DNA of 64,000 nt from Lunularia cruciata (lineage: Eukaryota; Streptophyta; Marchantiopsida; Lunulariales; Lunulariaceae). Below are positions 32,560 to 43,399 of the stretch, piece after piece. The notes beneath the pieces were generated by a model. That model did not search any database. It saw nothing but the letters and a program-made list of their open reading frames with translations, and had not been told where the DNA came from. A program made the position numbers and the translations under genes. Where the stretch lies: contig OX419761.1 of assembly GCA_948567375.1 (NCBI GenBank), forward strand, positions 23,128,501-23,192,500, given 5' to 3'. Numbering within the stretch: position 1 is the stretch's first letter; each line of letters begins with the position of its first letter.

Positions 32560-33399
32560 TCATCCATTCTTAAGTGGACATTCAGCAATGCGATGCCCCA
32601 ACTGGCGACAATAAAAACAACCACCATTTTGTCGTAGTTTCTCTCTGTCTGCCATGCCCAGTGGTCTTTGTTGAATTGCATCAATCTCCATTGGTGTTGG
32701 CTCCTCCACTTGTGTGTAGTGTATTGGTAGGCTTTGTGGAGGTCGAGGTCGAGACCAAGTTGTTGCCACCAAGGAATCAAAATGTTTGGCCAACCGCATG
32801 GCTTCCTCCAAGTGTTGTGGCTCTCGCATGGTTACCTCTAATTTGGTTCTTGCCTTCAAACCTCTCACAAATCGATCCAAAGCTTCACCTTCCAAAATAT
32901 CTAGAATTTGCATGATGGTGTTTTGGAACTGCGTGATGTAACTTCTTACAGAGCCAATCTGTTTCAACTCTGCCAACTTATCCCGTGCAGCTTGTGTGGC
33001 ATTTATAGCTTGAAACCAACTGATTATTGCGCTCTTGAATTCTGCCCATGTCAAGATTGGTGCAACCATTTGTCATTTGGCTTGCTCCCCTCAAAATCTC
33101 TACCATAGCTTTGCTACTCCATCCAATTGGCTAGAAGCCAAGAGAATCTATTTTTGCTCATCTTGTAGATTGGTAGTTTCAAAATAACGTTCACAATCAA
33201 ACACAAAATTCTCCACTGCACCCAAGAGATTCTTGCCTTCAAATACCTTGGGTTTAGGGAATCTGATCTGATCTTCTCCTTCTCAAATTGGTACTCTCTC
33301 CACCTACTCTTGTCGTTGAAGATCTCGTTCATCCAACAATCGAGTAAGGTGCTCGATTTGTTGTTGCACCATAAGGATAACATCAAGTATTGCCGCCAT
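32560..33399 (-). pseudogene. Family A gag (A3)
   Basis: From the ATG at 33399 a single frame of 280 codons runs to the stop at 32560 with several in-frame stops in its first third. The second part (33069-32560) is open: LTWAEFKSAIISWF, AARDKLAELKQIGSV, FVRGLKARTKLEV (capsid), then a basic/proline stretch and a zinc knuckle CFYCRQLGHRIAEC with correct C-x2-C-x4-H-x4-C spacing. It is shorter than gags with a separate matrix domain, which is typical of chromoviruses. Confidence 0.8.
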
Positions 33400-33657
33400 G
33401 GTTGCTCCTCTATCACACCACTCTCAATCTATCTAATTTACTAACACATAGAAACAGCACGTCCACCTTTCTCCATAAGTGACAATCGGAAGTATCAAGG
33501 GTTCCTCAGACATGGTGATCATATGTAGAAAATCTTGTCCAAAGTGCGAGGTGATGAACTATATGAAATGATGCTTGGGTAGTATTTGGATGCAAAAATC
33601 CCAATAGTTTGGTGGAAGTGGATTTGGTGGTCCATAAATTCCATCCATCCCATTCCT

Positions 33658-33669
33658 GCTCTGATACCA
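33658..33669 (-). other. Primer binding site of A3, initiator tRNA-Met
   Basis: Element-strand TGGTATCAGAGC, one base inside the 5' LTR end; a full 12-bp match to the usual plant initiator tRNA-Met site. Confidence 0.85.
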
Positions 33670-33774
33670 ATGTAAAAGACCAAATCCGAGGAGAGAAATA
33701 GGAGAATGGAAACTCACATTGGGACACTTGAATGAGGGAAAAGTCCAAATGCCTAGCATGAGCTTTGGCTTTGG

Positions 33775-33782
33775 TATTTATA
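33775..33782 (-). promoter_or_regulatory. TATA box of A3 5' LTR
   Basis: TATAAATA on the minus strand, downstream of the GAAGCTTC array and about 105 bp before the LTR end. Confidence 0.65.
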
Positions 33783-33802
33783 GGTAGCATACAAGGCCCT
33801 TG

Positions 33803-33951
33803 AGAAGCTTCTCAAGAAGCTTCCTCAAGCCGTTTTCTTAGAGTGCAAGCCAAGTTAACTAGGAAACTTCTCAAGAAGCTTCCTTCTAGAAGCCGCCTAC
33901 TTGGCGTGCAAGCTAAGCTAGTTGGAAGCTTCTAGAAGCTTCCTTCTAGAA
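33803..33951 (-). promoter_or_regulatory. Heat-shock-element array of A3 5' LTR
   Basis: 33925-33942 reads GAA-GC-TTC-TA-GAA-GC-TTC, a perfect four-unit nGAAnnTTC heat shock element, followed closely by TTC-TA-GAA (33944-33951). Further GAAGCTTC octamers near 33803, 33814 and 33872 lie between it and the TATA box. Response to heat is an inference from this consensus. Confidence 0.65.
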
Positions 33952-34101
33952 GCTACTTACTTAAGGTGCAAGCTAAGTTAACCGGGAAGCTTCCCCAAAA
34001 GCTTCCTAGATACTTTTGGAATATTCTAGGCTACTTTGTCTTATGTGCTACTTCGTAAGCCCGACTAACTTCGTTGCCAAACTCCATATTGTTACATTGT
34101 T

Positions 34102-34219
34102 TGTTCCCTATAAATACCAAAGTTGAAGCTCATGCTAAGCATTTAGAGTTTTCCACACCCAAGTGTCCGGATGGGACCTTCCATTCTCCTATTTCTCTCC
34201 TTGGTCTTGGTCTTTTATA
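34102..34219 (+). repeat. A2 3' LTR, right part
   Basis: TGTTCCCTATAAATACC to GGTCTTTTATA; the terminal CA has become TA. Confidence 0.75.
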
Positions 34220-34532
34220 GAATTCTTATGGGAGATTAAACCCTAAACCCTTATAATTCTGTAATTCCATAATTCTTACTTAGCATTTGTAAATTGTAAT
34301 GGTATGAATGTGGGATTGAATTTGATATCTATGACATGTGTTCCTTCACAAACCTAGAATATCTGGTCAGCATTTATCAATAGGCATCAAAGGTAGAGCA
34401 TGCAAGTTTTGGTTTAATTCAAAATGTGTATTGAGAAAAGTACTAAACTTGAGATTTCAAACCAAGGAGAAAAGAGATTCTTTTGTGTCTTGGATTTTTA
34501 GGGAGGAGTGGAAAGTGAAAATAAGATGCCAA
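34220..34532. other. Spacer between A2 and E1
   Basis: No gene recognised. TAAACCCTAAACCCTTA at about 34237-34253 carries two telomere-type CCCTAAA units, too few to call a telomeric tract. Confidence 0.4.
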
Positions 34533-35125
34533 TGTAATATTCCAAGGATAGGAGAACCCTCAAGAGAAACATAGGAAAAGAAACACAAAGCTTCACACTC
34601 AATGCTCCATTGCCCCCAACAGAGCACTTTGTCTTCATTATATACCAAAGAGAATTTCTTCAATGGACGCTCCACCCTTGCATTAGACACATTGATTGGT
34701 GACATGTCAGCAAGATCCAACCTTAGATTAGTTGCATGGATGGGAGACGTCAATTCTTGTCCTATTTGTTTGGTCAAACAAATTTGACTAGAAGGAATCT
34801 TTAGAGAATCTTCCTAAAGGAAGCTCAAAATTGTATGGATGAGGTACCACTAGAAAGCTCTTGATGAGACATAGTGGAGAGAGAAGGAAGGCCTTGTTAC
34901 TAAGAGGGGATAAATCTATTTATATTTTAGGCCTAATTCCTTTGTTTAGGTCTCTAAATTGGCACTAAAGTTTTTAGGATATTTTCAACTCTTGCCCTAT
35001 TAGTGGAAGTACTATTTTGGTGACACCTCTATCTAATCTATTTATTCCATTATGTATAACATTCTTTTAGATATTACTAAGCCAAATTTCACCTCTAGAT
35101 AATATGTTTAGCTAATGATATTACA
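34533..35125 (-). repeat. E1 3' LTR
   Basis: Plus strand TGTAATATTCCAAGG...GATATTACA, 593 bp. It matches 40787-41381 and 58098-58666. Confidence 0.75.
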
Positions 35126-35129
35126 CACC

Positions 35130-36520
35130 TCTCCCTTTTAAGACGTAACATGTAACCTTCTCATTATGAAGCTATTGCTCAAAATATTGCACTAACACTA
35201 GTGCATGGATCAAGTTGGTTGTTTGCTCCCATGTTGCCTCATAAAGTGGATACCTTTTCCAATGTATATGATATTCCTCAAGAGGATGGTGGGTACTATG
35301 AATGGATTTTTGGAGAATCCATTTGACTTCATATTCCTCCGTGTCATCAATGAGTGTTGGACAAGGTCAAATTTCTTGTATAAAAGGAAAGTGGGTGGTT
35401 GGGATGCATATCTACATAATAATGAAACATGGAATAAAAGATGGATGTTCATGTGTGGGGGTAGCTCAAGGTGATAGGCCATTGTGTTGATTCTCCTAAG
35501 GATAGGAAAAGGCCCAATAAAATGAGGTTTGAGCTTACAAGTGTCAACTTATGTGAGCCTGGTTTAGACAACCAGAATTGATCTCCAACATTGAACTCCA
35601 TGTGCCAATTATGTGCATCTACATATTATTTTTGTCAATTTTGGGAAATTTCTAACCAATGCTTGGCATTCTCCATCCCTTGTTGGATTCTATAAACAAA
35701 AGTGTTAACAACATCAACCTTGGTAGCCACTAGGCAGATCTTCATCAAGCTCAAAGGTGTGAAAGGATACTCCTTACACATGAGGAAGAATGGTGTGACT
35801 TGAATGGATGCATTCATTGAATTATTGTAGGAAAATTCCACTAATAGAAGTAAGGTGTCTTACCTCTCTTACTCATCTAAGATGAAGCCTTGAAGCACGT
35901 CCTCAATAGTTTGGTTAGCCCACTCTGTTTTTCCATTGATCTATAGATGGTAAGCTGTAAATATTGCCAATTTGGTTTTGAAGATATCAAAGAGTGTTCT
36001 CCAAAACAAACTAATGAATTGAGTGCCTCTATTGATGATAGGCACTTGAGACAAGCCATGGTGAGAAAAGACTTCATCTAAGTACAATTGAGCTAATTAT
36101 GGAGCACTCATATCCTTGGTGGTAGGATGCATATGCATCATTTTGCTAAGTTGGTCAACAAAGACTACAATAGTGTCAAACCCTAAGGTGGTCTTGGGTA
36201 ATTCACAAAGCAAATACATGTTTACTTATTTCCAATGTTGTGTATGAATAGGGAGGAGTTGAAGGAGTCTTCTGAAAGCTTGACTAGAAGCTTTATTTTG
36301 TTGATTGAGAAGGTATGTTTGTATGTATTCCATCATATTTTTGCTCACCTTGGGCCAATAGTAATGGAGTTTGAATGCATCTAAGGTCTTGTCCACTCCA
36401 ACGTGACCTATAATGGTACAATCATGACATTTTGCTAGGATGGTGGCTCTTATATCTGTAGCATCTAAGATCCATAACTTACCATCACAAAAGATGAGTC
36501 CTTAGGTATTGGTGAGCCCT
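35130..36520 (-). pseudogene. Family E integrase
   Basis: C-terminal part at 35482-35210 has [20 protein letters not shown], the usual end of a Ty3/gypsy integrase. Upstream lie FSYNNSMNASIQVTPFFLM (35841-35780) and a core in broken frames near 35880-36080 (FTAYHL, IDGKTEWANQT; the Glu position is preserved as E in this segment). A zinc-binding region lies near 36300-36450. No chromodomain is evident before the LTR. Many stops. Confidence 0.65.
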
Positions 36521-36529
36521 TTGGATGAA

Positions 36530-37800
36530 TGAGCTCCTTCAATGTATGGGTCAATTTTGTAGCAACAAGAGTCCTTGGCCATAATTTGGGTTCATCTTGA
36601 CCTCTACTACCAAATTGTTTTCCATACACATTTGATTGAATGCATCTGCAAGTTGCTTCTTACCTTCCATATATGTGATTGTTATGTTGAACTATTGTCT
36701 CTACTCTGCCTACCAGATTTTTTGACGAGATATATCTTTTTATATCTTGAGGTAGATTAAGAGTTTGTGATCTATCTCCACAATAAACACCTTCTTGCCA
36801 AGATAATGCTTCTTGTACTTGGTTGCAAGAATAATGGCCAACTCTTCTTGTTTGGTGGTGTGATAGTTGCATTTTGCCAAGAATAGCTTTTGAGAGAAAT
36901 GTGCAAGTGAGTGCCATCTGTCATGCTACTCTTGTTGTAGGATTGCTCTTATTGCTACACCTTATGCATCTATAGCCAACTTGATTGGACATTTGGGTCA
37001 TACCATTTCAAGATTGGTTCATGTAGTAATGCATCTTTCTATTGGCCTTTCAAGAATTCTTGAAAGGCCAATTCTTGTGATGTTCTCCACATCCACTTCT
37101 TCTCCTTGCCAAGTAGTGTTGTTAGACATTATACAACCTTGGAGAAGTCCTTGACAAATCAATGATAGAACCTTATCAACCCCAAGAAACTCTTGAGCTG
37201 AGTCTGATCTTCTAGAGAATCCCATTGTTGAATGCCCTTTATTATATATTAACACTTCTATATCTTTTGCACTTACTCTATGCCCTAAGTAGTCTACTTT
37301 AGGCTTGCCAAACTTACACTTTGAGATTTTGGCATACAATTTATTTTGTAGTAGAATTTGGTGGACTTCCCATAGATGTTACTTGTACTCCATCATTGTC
37401 TTACTATAGACTAAGATATCATTTAGGAAAATGATAATAGATTTATCCATGTATGGACAAAATATATCATTCATCAAACTCATGAAAGTGGATGGTGCAT
37501 TGGTGAAGCCAAATGGCATCACCATGTACTCAAAGTGACCATACCTTATTCAAAAGGCTATTTTGTATACATCTTCCTCCATAATCTTGATTTGGATGTA
37601 ACCGCTCTACAAATCAAGTTTGGTGACGTTTTGAGTTGATCAAACAAGTCATCCATGTGAGGTAAGGAATATTTGTTATTCATCATTTGTTGATTTAGGC
37701 CCTGATAGTCCATGCACATGTGTATTGTACCATCCTTCCTTTTCACATGGAGTACCATATGGTGACATGCTGGGTTGGATAAACCCTTTTTGCAGCATAT
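36530..37800 (-). pseudogene. Family E reverse transcriptase and RNase H
   Basis: RT pieces: [22 protein letters not shown] and [15 protein letters not shown] (37758-37620), F-x-F-G-L-T-N-A-P-like region near 37490-37520, then the catalytic block reading FLNDILVY near 37405-37425, so the first catalytic Asp is Asn. YAKISKCKFGKPKVDYLGH (37335-37280) is the palm end. RNase H follows through 36560 in broken frames. Besides the Asn change, several frameshifts make it inactive. Confidence 0.7.
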
Positions 37801-38224
37801 CCTTGATTTGAGGCTTACACTCTACCAACTCATGAGATGATAGTTAATATGAGGCCTTACAAGTAGGTGTCTTCTTAGGAAATATCTTGATTTTATGATC
37901 TACTCTCCTTTTTTGTGGTAATCTTGAGGATAGGTAATTTGGGAAGACATCTTCAAACTCATTGACCACATCTTTCAATTCCTCAAGAATTTTTCCATTG
38001 AGTTTTTCACTCTAAAACTCTCTTATTAGGCCCATGAAAGATCTATCTGTCTTACAAGTAGCTATTTTTCCTATAACATAAAGAGGCAATTGTAGCTTGT
38101 GTGATCTTTCTTTAACTCCAATGAGGTTCCATTGCCAAGTTCTCACTATTTTCTTTCTCCAATCAATCATGTGCTTGTTGTGCTCCATCTATGATATGCT
38201 TAAGATTGCATCATAACACGCTAA

Positions 38225-38569
38225 TTATATCACTTGCCACTCAATATTTTCATGATACTCTCTTATAAAGAGTATAACCTTTCTAGGTAACGATTCAATC
38301 CTCTCTATTTGACCATTAGATAACTCTACTTTTTCATTCTCATCCTTCTCAAGATCCATTTCTAACCTTATTGCAACAAAGCAAGACAAGAAATTCTCTA
38401 TTGCTCCAAGGTCTATGAATATTCTTACTTGATTGTCTTTTAAGATTCCATTCACAACAATCAATTGTGATTTTGTCTTCCTCAACTTTTGTGCACTTGT
38501 CCTCTTCCACCCTCCACTTTTTCTCTTCTCCATTGAGCCAATAAGGCCATGAAGTACATTTATTGGCAA
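38225..38569 (-). pseudogene. Family E aspartic protease
   Basis: The 114-codon stretch contains IFIDLGAIENFLSCFVA, a retropepsin active site with Leu in place of Ser/Thr (D-L-G-A), then EKVELSNGQI. It precedes RT in element order, as expected. N-terminally it follows a lysine-rich spacer. Confidence 0.65.
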
Positions 38570-39536
38570 TCTTCATTTTCCAATGTGATTTTGCATCCTC
38601 CTCTTAATTTTTTCTCTCCATGTTATTCAAAGATTACCTATTTGGAGGGTGATTGCCTTTAGGAAGACAAGCACAACGGTTGATGGCTATTTTCTCAACT
38701 TGAGTGCAATTGTAGCAACAATGTTGTTCTACTTGAGTCCCTTCTCCTTGTAGGACTCCATTTCTCCTTTCTTTGATCCATCCTTGATCTCCTTGGAGCG
38801 GTCATGCTCCTCAATCTTGGAACCAAATGTCACACAATTTCATAAGAATTGGTCCACCAAAGTGTGGTGTTTCAACCTAATAATGTTGAGTTGGGACTAC
38901 CTCATTACCTACTCCAAGCACCCTTTCTATTCTCCAAGTACAAGCAATAGCTTCAAAAACAATACCATCACTTCTTGGCAAATTTGCTCTTTTAATCCTC
39001 ATTTGAAATTGTCTTAAGATTCTATTAGAACTATATTGGTTATTACGACTTGTAGATCAAGAAATGCCTCCATGCACTCTTGTGTACTATTCCCTCATAG
39101 TTGGATTTGGGCCTTCTACATCGAATCCATGGATTGAAAATTCTTTAACAACACTTCATACATTGTCATCCAACTTACCTCTCTTCTTTTTGCCAACATT
39201 GATCATTTGTAAGTGTTGTACCATGTGAGTGCTTTATTGGTCAAGTGCCCACATGCAAACATGCTTACAGAATGATTGGTGATCTCAGTTATGAATAATT
39301 GAAAGCATCAATTCATTCTTGAAATAAGAATATTGTCTTTTCTAAGGCTCGATGTTGCATTTCTTCTTGATCCATAGTAACAATGTGGTTTCATTGTTGA
39401 CCGGGATCGGTGTCATTGGCATGAGTGACTCTCCAAGTACTTTGGCCATTGGTATTGGGTTTTGGGACAATTCTCCTTCTTGCATTGCTTAATAATTCCT
39501 TAAGGCACATACTTGACTTTGCATTGTGTCACGCCA
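38570..39536 (-). pseudogene. Family E gag, 3' part
   Basis: A nucleocapsid remnant lies near 38690-38735 (CYNC then C, with the His lost). Upstream sequence to 39536 aligns in layout with gag but is broken and is cut by the P LTR. The 5' gag and leader continue at 40082-40770. Recognition rests mainly on position and the partial knuckle. Confidence 0.45.
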
Positions 39537-40081
39537 TTTGTAGTGTCACATCTAGATTGCTTGGACACTGGAGTTCCAATTATAGTAGTTAGAATTATTT
39601 CAACAATTTCTCAGAGACTACTTTCCAACGGTCAGATTTCATGTTTGGGGTACTGACTTCACGGTGGGGCACACCGTCACTTTGCACCACTTTCACCATT
39701 GAGTGTGCCATCAGCGGGACCGTTAGGGTTTCAGACCTAGCTCAAGTCTAGGGGTATACTTTCAAAGTGCAGCTCCAGAGAGCTCACTTCTCTGATGTTG
39801 AGCCTTCGAGTTTCTGCTATGGTGGACTGAGGCCGGTGAGTGTCACCTGGATTCTCTTAGCTAGAGTGGGTGTGGATTGACTATAATCAGTGCCCAATTT
39901 TTGGCCGTTTATAGAGTGATAGATCAAGTACTGATCTGAGTTGAGTTGAGTTGAGAGTGGTAAACAATCTGATTATTGTGGCACTTTAGAGTCTATGTAT
40001 GACTTATGTGTGAGTTGTGCTTCTATAGTGTATGATGTTGACAGCGATGTATGTTGTGTAGTGATGTATATACGCACAACA
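39537..40081 (+). mobile_element. Solo LTR of family P in E1 gag
   Basis: TGTCACGCCATTTG...CGCACAACA, 545 bp, with no pol next to it and without the 106-bp LTR-end copy that precedes 3' LTRs. It most likely arose by LTR-LTR recombination of an inserted P element. The 5-bp flanks (CATTG, ACTGC) do not match. Confidence 0.75.
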
Positions 40082-40786
40082 ACTGCCTACATGGTCATCT
40101 TGATCTCCCAAAACTCATTCAACATCCCTTGCATTCCTTGCATTCCTTGCATTAGATCATACAATTATAGATCCATGATACTTACACACAACAAATGCTC
40201 ATTGTTACTTCCTACTTCAAAAGAGATTTAATATGATCACTCAAGAGGGAGCACAGACTATTAGGACTACCATTGCAACTTCAAAGGCTATTACTTTTTT
40301 ATAATATTCATCACCAAAATTGTGGACTACAAAATCCCTAAACATCACTTTTGGTCCACTACATAATGGATTTCTACCTGAGTATTGAAAGGGAGAGGAT
40401 TGGGTATATTCAGATCAATTGCATAATAATAGAATATAGATTGTCAAATCCCACTCTCCATTGTATATCACCACAAATAGAACCACTAGGTTTGGTGAAT
40501 TCATCACTATATTCATGAACTTTGCTTCAAAATGGAAAATAAGATATACTCTCACTTGCTCATGTTGTATGTACATAACCTTGATATGGAACGGATTTAA
40601 GAATAGGAAGATGAGTGTAGCAAATTGTCCTTTAGGTGCCTCCATCACATACTCTTTCTAAAATGCTCATAATATATTGATTGTACTATGATTTCTTCCC
40701 TCAAAATTACTTAATCTCAATAGCACATGTTCCTCTAAGATGGGTGATCCACTCTCTTGGATTGAAACCCAACCTTTGATACCATT
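40082..40786 (-). other. E1 5' gag and leader region
   Basis: Lies between the solo P LTR and the E1 5' LTR. No clean frame. Contains a short tandem CATTCCTTG (about three copies, 40131-40153). Confidence 0.4.
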
Positions 40787-41381
40787 TTACTATTGCTAGG
40801 ATAGGAGAACCCTCAAGAGAAATATAGGAAGAAACACAAAGCTTCACACTCAATACTCCAATGCACCCAAAGGAGCACCTTGTCTTCATTATATAGCAAA
40901 GAGGATTTACTCAAAGGAAGCTTCACCCTTGGATCAGATACATGGATTGTTGATATGTTAGCAAGCTTTACCCTTAGATTAGTTGCATATATGGGTGATA
41001 TGTTGGTTTTGGTCCTATTTGGTTGGCCAAACAAGTTTGATTGGAGGGAATCATCAATGAATCTTCTTATAAGAAGCTCAAAATCATATAGATAGGTACC
41101 ATTGGAAAGCTCCCAATGAGACAAATAGTGGGGAGAGAAGGCAAGCCTTGTCTCCAAAAGGGATGGGATATGTTTATGTTTTTGATGTCTAATTCCTTTT
41201 GAGGCCTTCCAAAATTGGCTCTCAAGTTTTTAAGGTGTTTTCAACTCCTACCCTATTAGTGGAAGTACTCTTTTGGTGACACCTCTATCTGATCTACTTA
41301 GTTCATTATGTATAACATCCTTTTAGATATTACCAAGCCAAATTTCACCTTTAGATAATATGTCTAGCTTATAATATTACA
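40787..41381 (-). repeat. E1 5' LTR
   Basis: Plus strand TACTATTGCTAGGATAGGAG...AATATTACA, paired with 34533-35125. Confidence 0.7.
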
Positions 41382-41561
41382 CTCAACGTAGTGCTTGAAG
41401 GGGCATTGAAAATATATAGATGAGTTTATCCTTTTTTCTTGTGTGATTGGGATTTTGAGGATTCCAACCTAGAAGACAAGGATGATATGGACAGACTTAA
41501 TAGATGGTGTAGTTTATATACACTTAGTAGATGGTGAGAGCTTATATACACTAAATTTTAT

Positions 41562-42440
41562 TTGATAGAGGAAAAAAACATAGCACATTCTAAAGAATTT
41601 GCATATAAAATTTTCCATGCTCTCAACCTAGTTGAATTCAAACAATTGAAAAGGAATGATTATGCTTTGTTCTCTACTATGGTGGATCTCCGTTTAGACC
41701 ATGAGGTTTTTTGCAAGAAGGATGGAGAAGACCAGACATCTAATTGGCTACAAATTATGTACACATTAGATAGATTTGGCCATAATGAAAATGGTGCTTG
41801 TGTAGCCAAATGACTAAATCTATGTAGTACTATGGCAACTGCAATGACATTATTTATTAACAAGATGATCAATTCATTTTATCAATTTTGGGGAAGAAAG
41901 TGCAATGGCTTGAGATGGAAGAGAGTGCTAGGATTTACTCAATCTTTGTTGAGAAAGGTTTCCAGTAGGTGGAGGATTAGTTGATGGCACCTTGTTTCCT
42001 TTTGCAAATAAAATTTGCACTTTTTGATTTTCCTCATTAGAATGTTCTTGTGTCTTTGTTTTGCAAGGATGCTTGAATCATGTCATGATATGACATACTA
42101 AAAAATGTCTCCCCTTTGGTCAGATTAAAACAAAAAGAGCCTTGCAGTTTGTTTGAGCTCCATCAATTTTAATTGGGGGATTTTGGATACGTTCCAATAA
42201 GCCACCTTGTTCTTTCTTTCAAGCAAGCTCCAACTCAAGACAAACAAGATTTAAATTTTTATGTAGCAAAAACCACAATTTTTAATAACCGTTGTATTGG
42301 TATTCTTCAGGCTAGGTGGCATTCTTTGCATGAGATCAGAGTCCAATTGAATCACAAAAGGAGGAATAAATATCTTTAGCAATGGATTAGCATATGTATT
42401 ATTTTGCACAACTTCTTGATAAATAAAAGCAACCTGTGGG
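41562..42440 (+). pseudogene. PIF/Harbinger-type transposase relic
   Basis: The N-terminal piece (41562-41813) ends LDRFGHNENGACVAK, resembling the helix-turn-helix lead-in of HARBI1-like transposases (FG..GNGA...A). After frameshifts the C-terminal piece (42173 on) has GDFGYVPISHLVLSFK, DLNFYVAKTTIFNNRCIGILQARWHSL and, past a TAG, ISICIILHNFLI. These match the DDE_4 family end (R..IGILK.RW..L..IR ... CIILHN). The acidic catalytic position expected just before CIGIL reads Asn/Arg. It is bounded by E1 on the left; no terminal inverted repeats were found. Confidence 0.65.
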
Positions 42441-43129
42441 AAGAGTCCAAAGAGGAAGTTAAAGACTAAAATAACTTAGAAGGGGAGCATTAATTCATAG
42501 AGGGTACATTAGTGAATGCATATCAATCCCATGAGTAAACTAGATCCTCAATCACATGATTTTGTCTTGCTTTCTACCTTGAAGTGGGTGGATGATTATA
42601 TTCACAACAACGTAAGCAAGTTCATGGAAAAGAAATTTTGATTTTTGGGGTTTGAGTAAGCACTATGTAGATAGTGGAAACTCACAAGAGATCAGGGCAC
42701 CAAAAAATTTCCAAACAACTTTCAAACAAGCAAGAGAAAGAAAGGCCATTCACAATTCTATGAGTGTTAAAGTAATATGTACAACAATTCAAGGGAGGAA
42801 ATAATACACTACAATTTTTCTATTGAGTGAAGTGCAATAGCATTGGATTTCTAGAGATCATGGGTTATTCTAGTAAGTGAAATGCAATCAAGTACTAAGA
42901 ACAATGACAAAAATGGCATCAAAAAATCTCCTTTAACCCATGAGATGGTATAAAAAAGTCTATATGTGGCTTTGGAGCATATTTTGAAGCCAAGCAATAT
43001 TATTATGTTGGTCAAGCAAAGGAGCAACTTCCATTAAAGGACTATTGGTGGGGAGATAAATCTAATTTTCTGCTTCATGAAAGTAATCCAATTATAATTT
43101 GATGAAGAAAAATCAAATTCTAATTTGAG
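42441..43129. other. A/T-rich spacer, no gene recognised
   Basis: Nothing beyond an A/T-rich hairpin at its right end (43091-43103 against 43112-43124, 12 of 13 paired) next to the assembly gap. Confidence 0.4.
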
Positions 43130-43329
43130 NNNNNNNNNNNNNNNNNNNNNNNNNNNNNNNNNNNNNNNNNNNNNNNNNNNNNNNNNNNNNNNNNNNNNNN
43201 NNNNNNNNNNNNNNNNNNNNNNNNNNNNNNNNNNNNNNNNNNNNNNNNNNNNNNNNNNNNNNNNNNNNNNNNNNNNNNNNNNNNNNNNNNNNNNNNNNNN
43301 NNNNNNNNNNNNNNNNNNNNNNNNNNNNN
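43130..43329. other. Assembly gap, 200 N
   Basis: Exactly 200 unknown bases, a conventional placeholder length, so the true size is unknown. Confidence 0.98.
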
Positions 43330-43399
43330 GGTGGATTGAACTATCTCATTTGTATTCCAAATCCAAGTGATCTCCTATGGTACTAAGGTATCTTATACA

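Larger units (their letters stand above)
28449..34096 (-). mobile_element. A3: nearly complete family A chromovirus
   Basis: 5648 bp, minus strand, flanked by TTGTA (28444-28448) and TTGTT (34097-34101). It has both LTRs, a perfect 12-bp primer site, gag, protease, RT-RNase H, integrase, chromodomain and purine tract in order. By eye the two LTRs differ at about 14 positions plus two indels over about 420 bp, so this is the youngest element here. All frames still carry stops. It sits inside the LTR of a relative (A2) in the opposite orientation. Confidence 0.9.
33671..34096 (-). repeat. A3 5' LTR
   Basis: 426 bp, TGTAACAATATGG...CTTTTACA in element orientation, paired with 28449-28870. Confidence 0.9.
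24088..34219 (+). mobile_element. A2: 5'-truncated family A element with two nested insertions
   Basis: Starts inside RT at the FLDD block and runs to its 3' LTR. C2 (25391-27128) sits in its integrase, and A3 (28449-34096, opposite strand) sits in its 3' LTR, whose remainder ends at 34219 (CTTTTATA). It is more decayed than A1 and A3. Confidence 0.8.
34533..41381 (-). mobile_element. E1: family E Ty3/gypsy element with a solo P LTR inside
   Basis: LTRs 34533-35125 and about 40787-41381 enclose minus-strand gag, protease, RT, RNase H and integrase. The primer-site-like TGGTATCAAAGG (40773-40784) is next to the right LTR. Flanks GCCAA and CTCAA agree at only three of five bases. Total 6.85 kb including the 545-bp P LTR at 39537-40081. 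Confidence 0.75.

Noticed and set aside
34237-34253. Telomeric tract downstream of A2
   Set aside because: Only two CCCTAAA units, within chance or short degenerate repeats.
43125-43370. Open frame spanning the assembly gap
   Set aside because: Almost all codons are unknown bases; there is no evidence.
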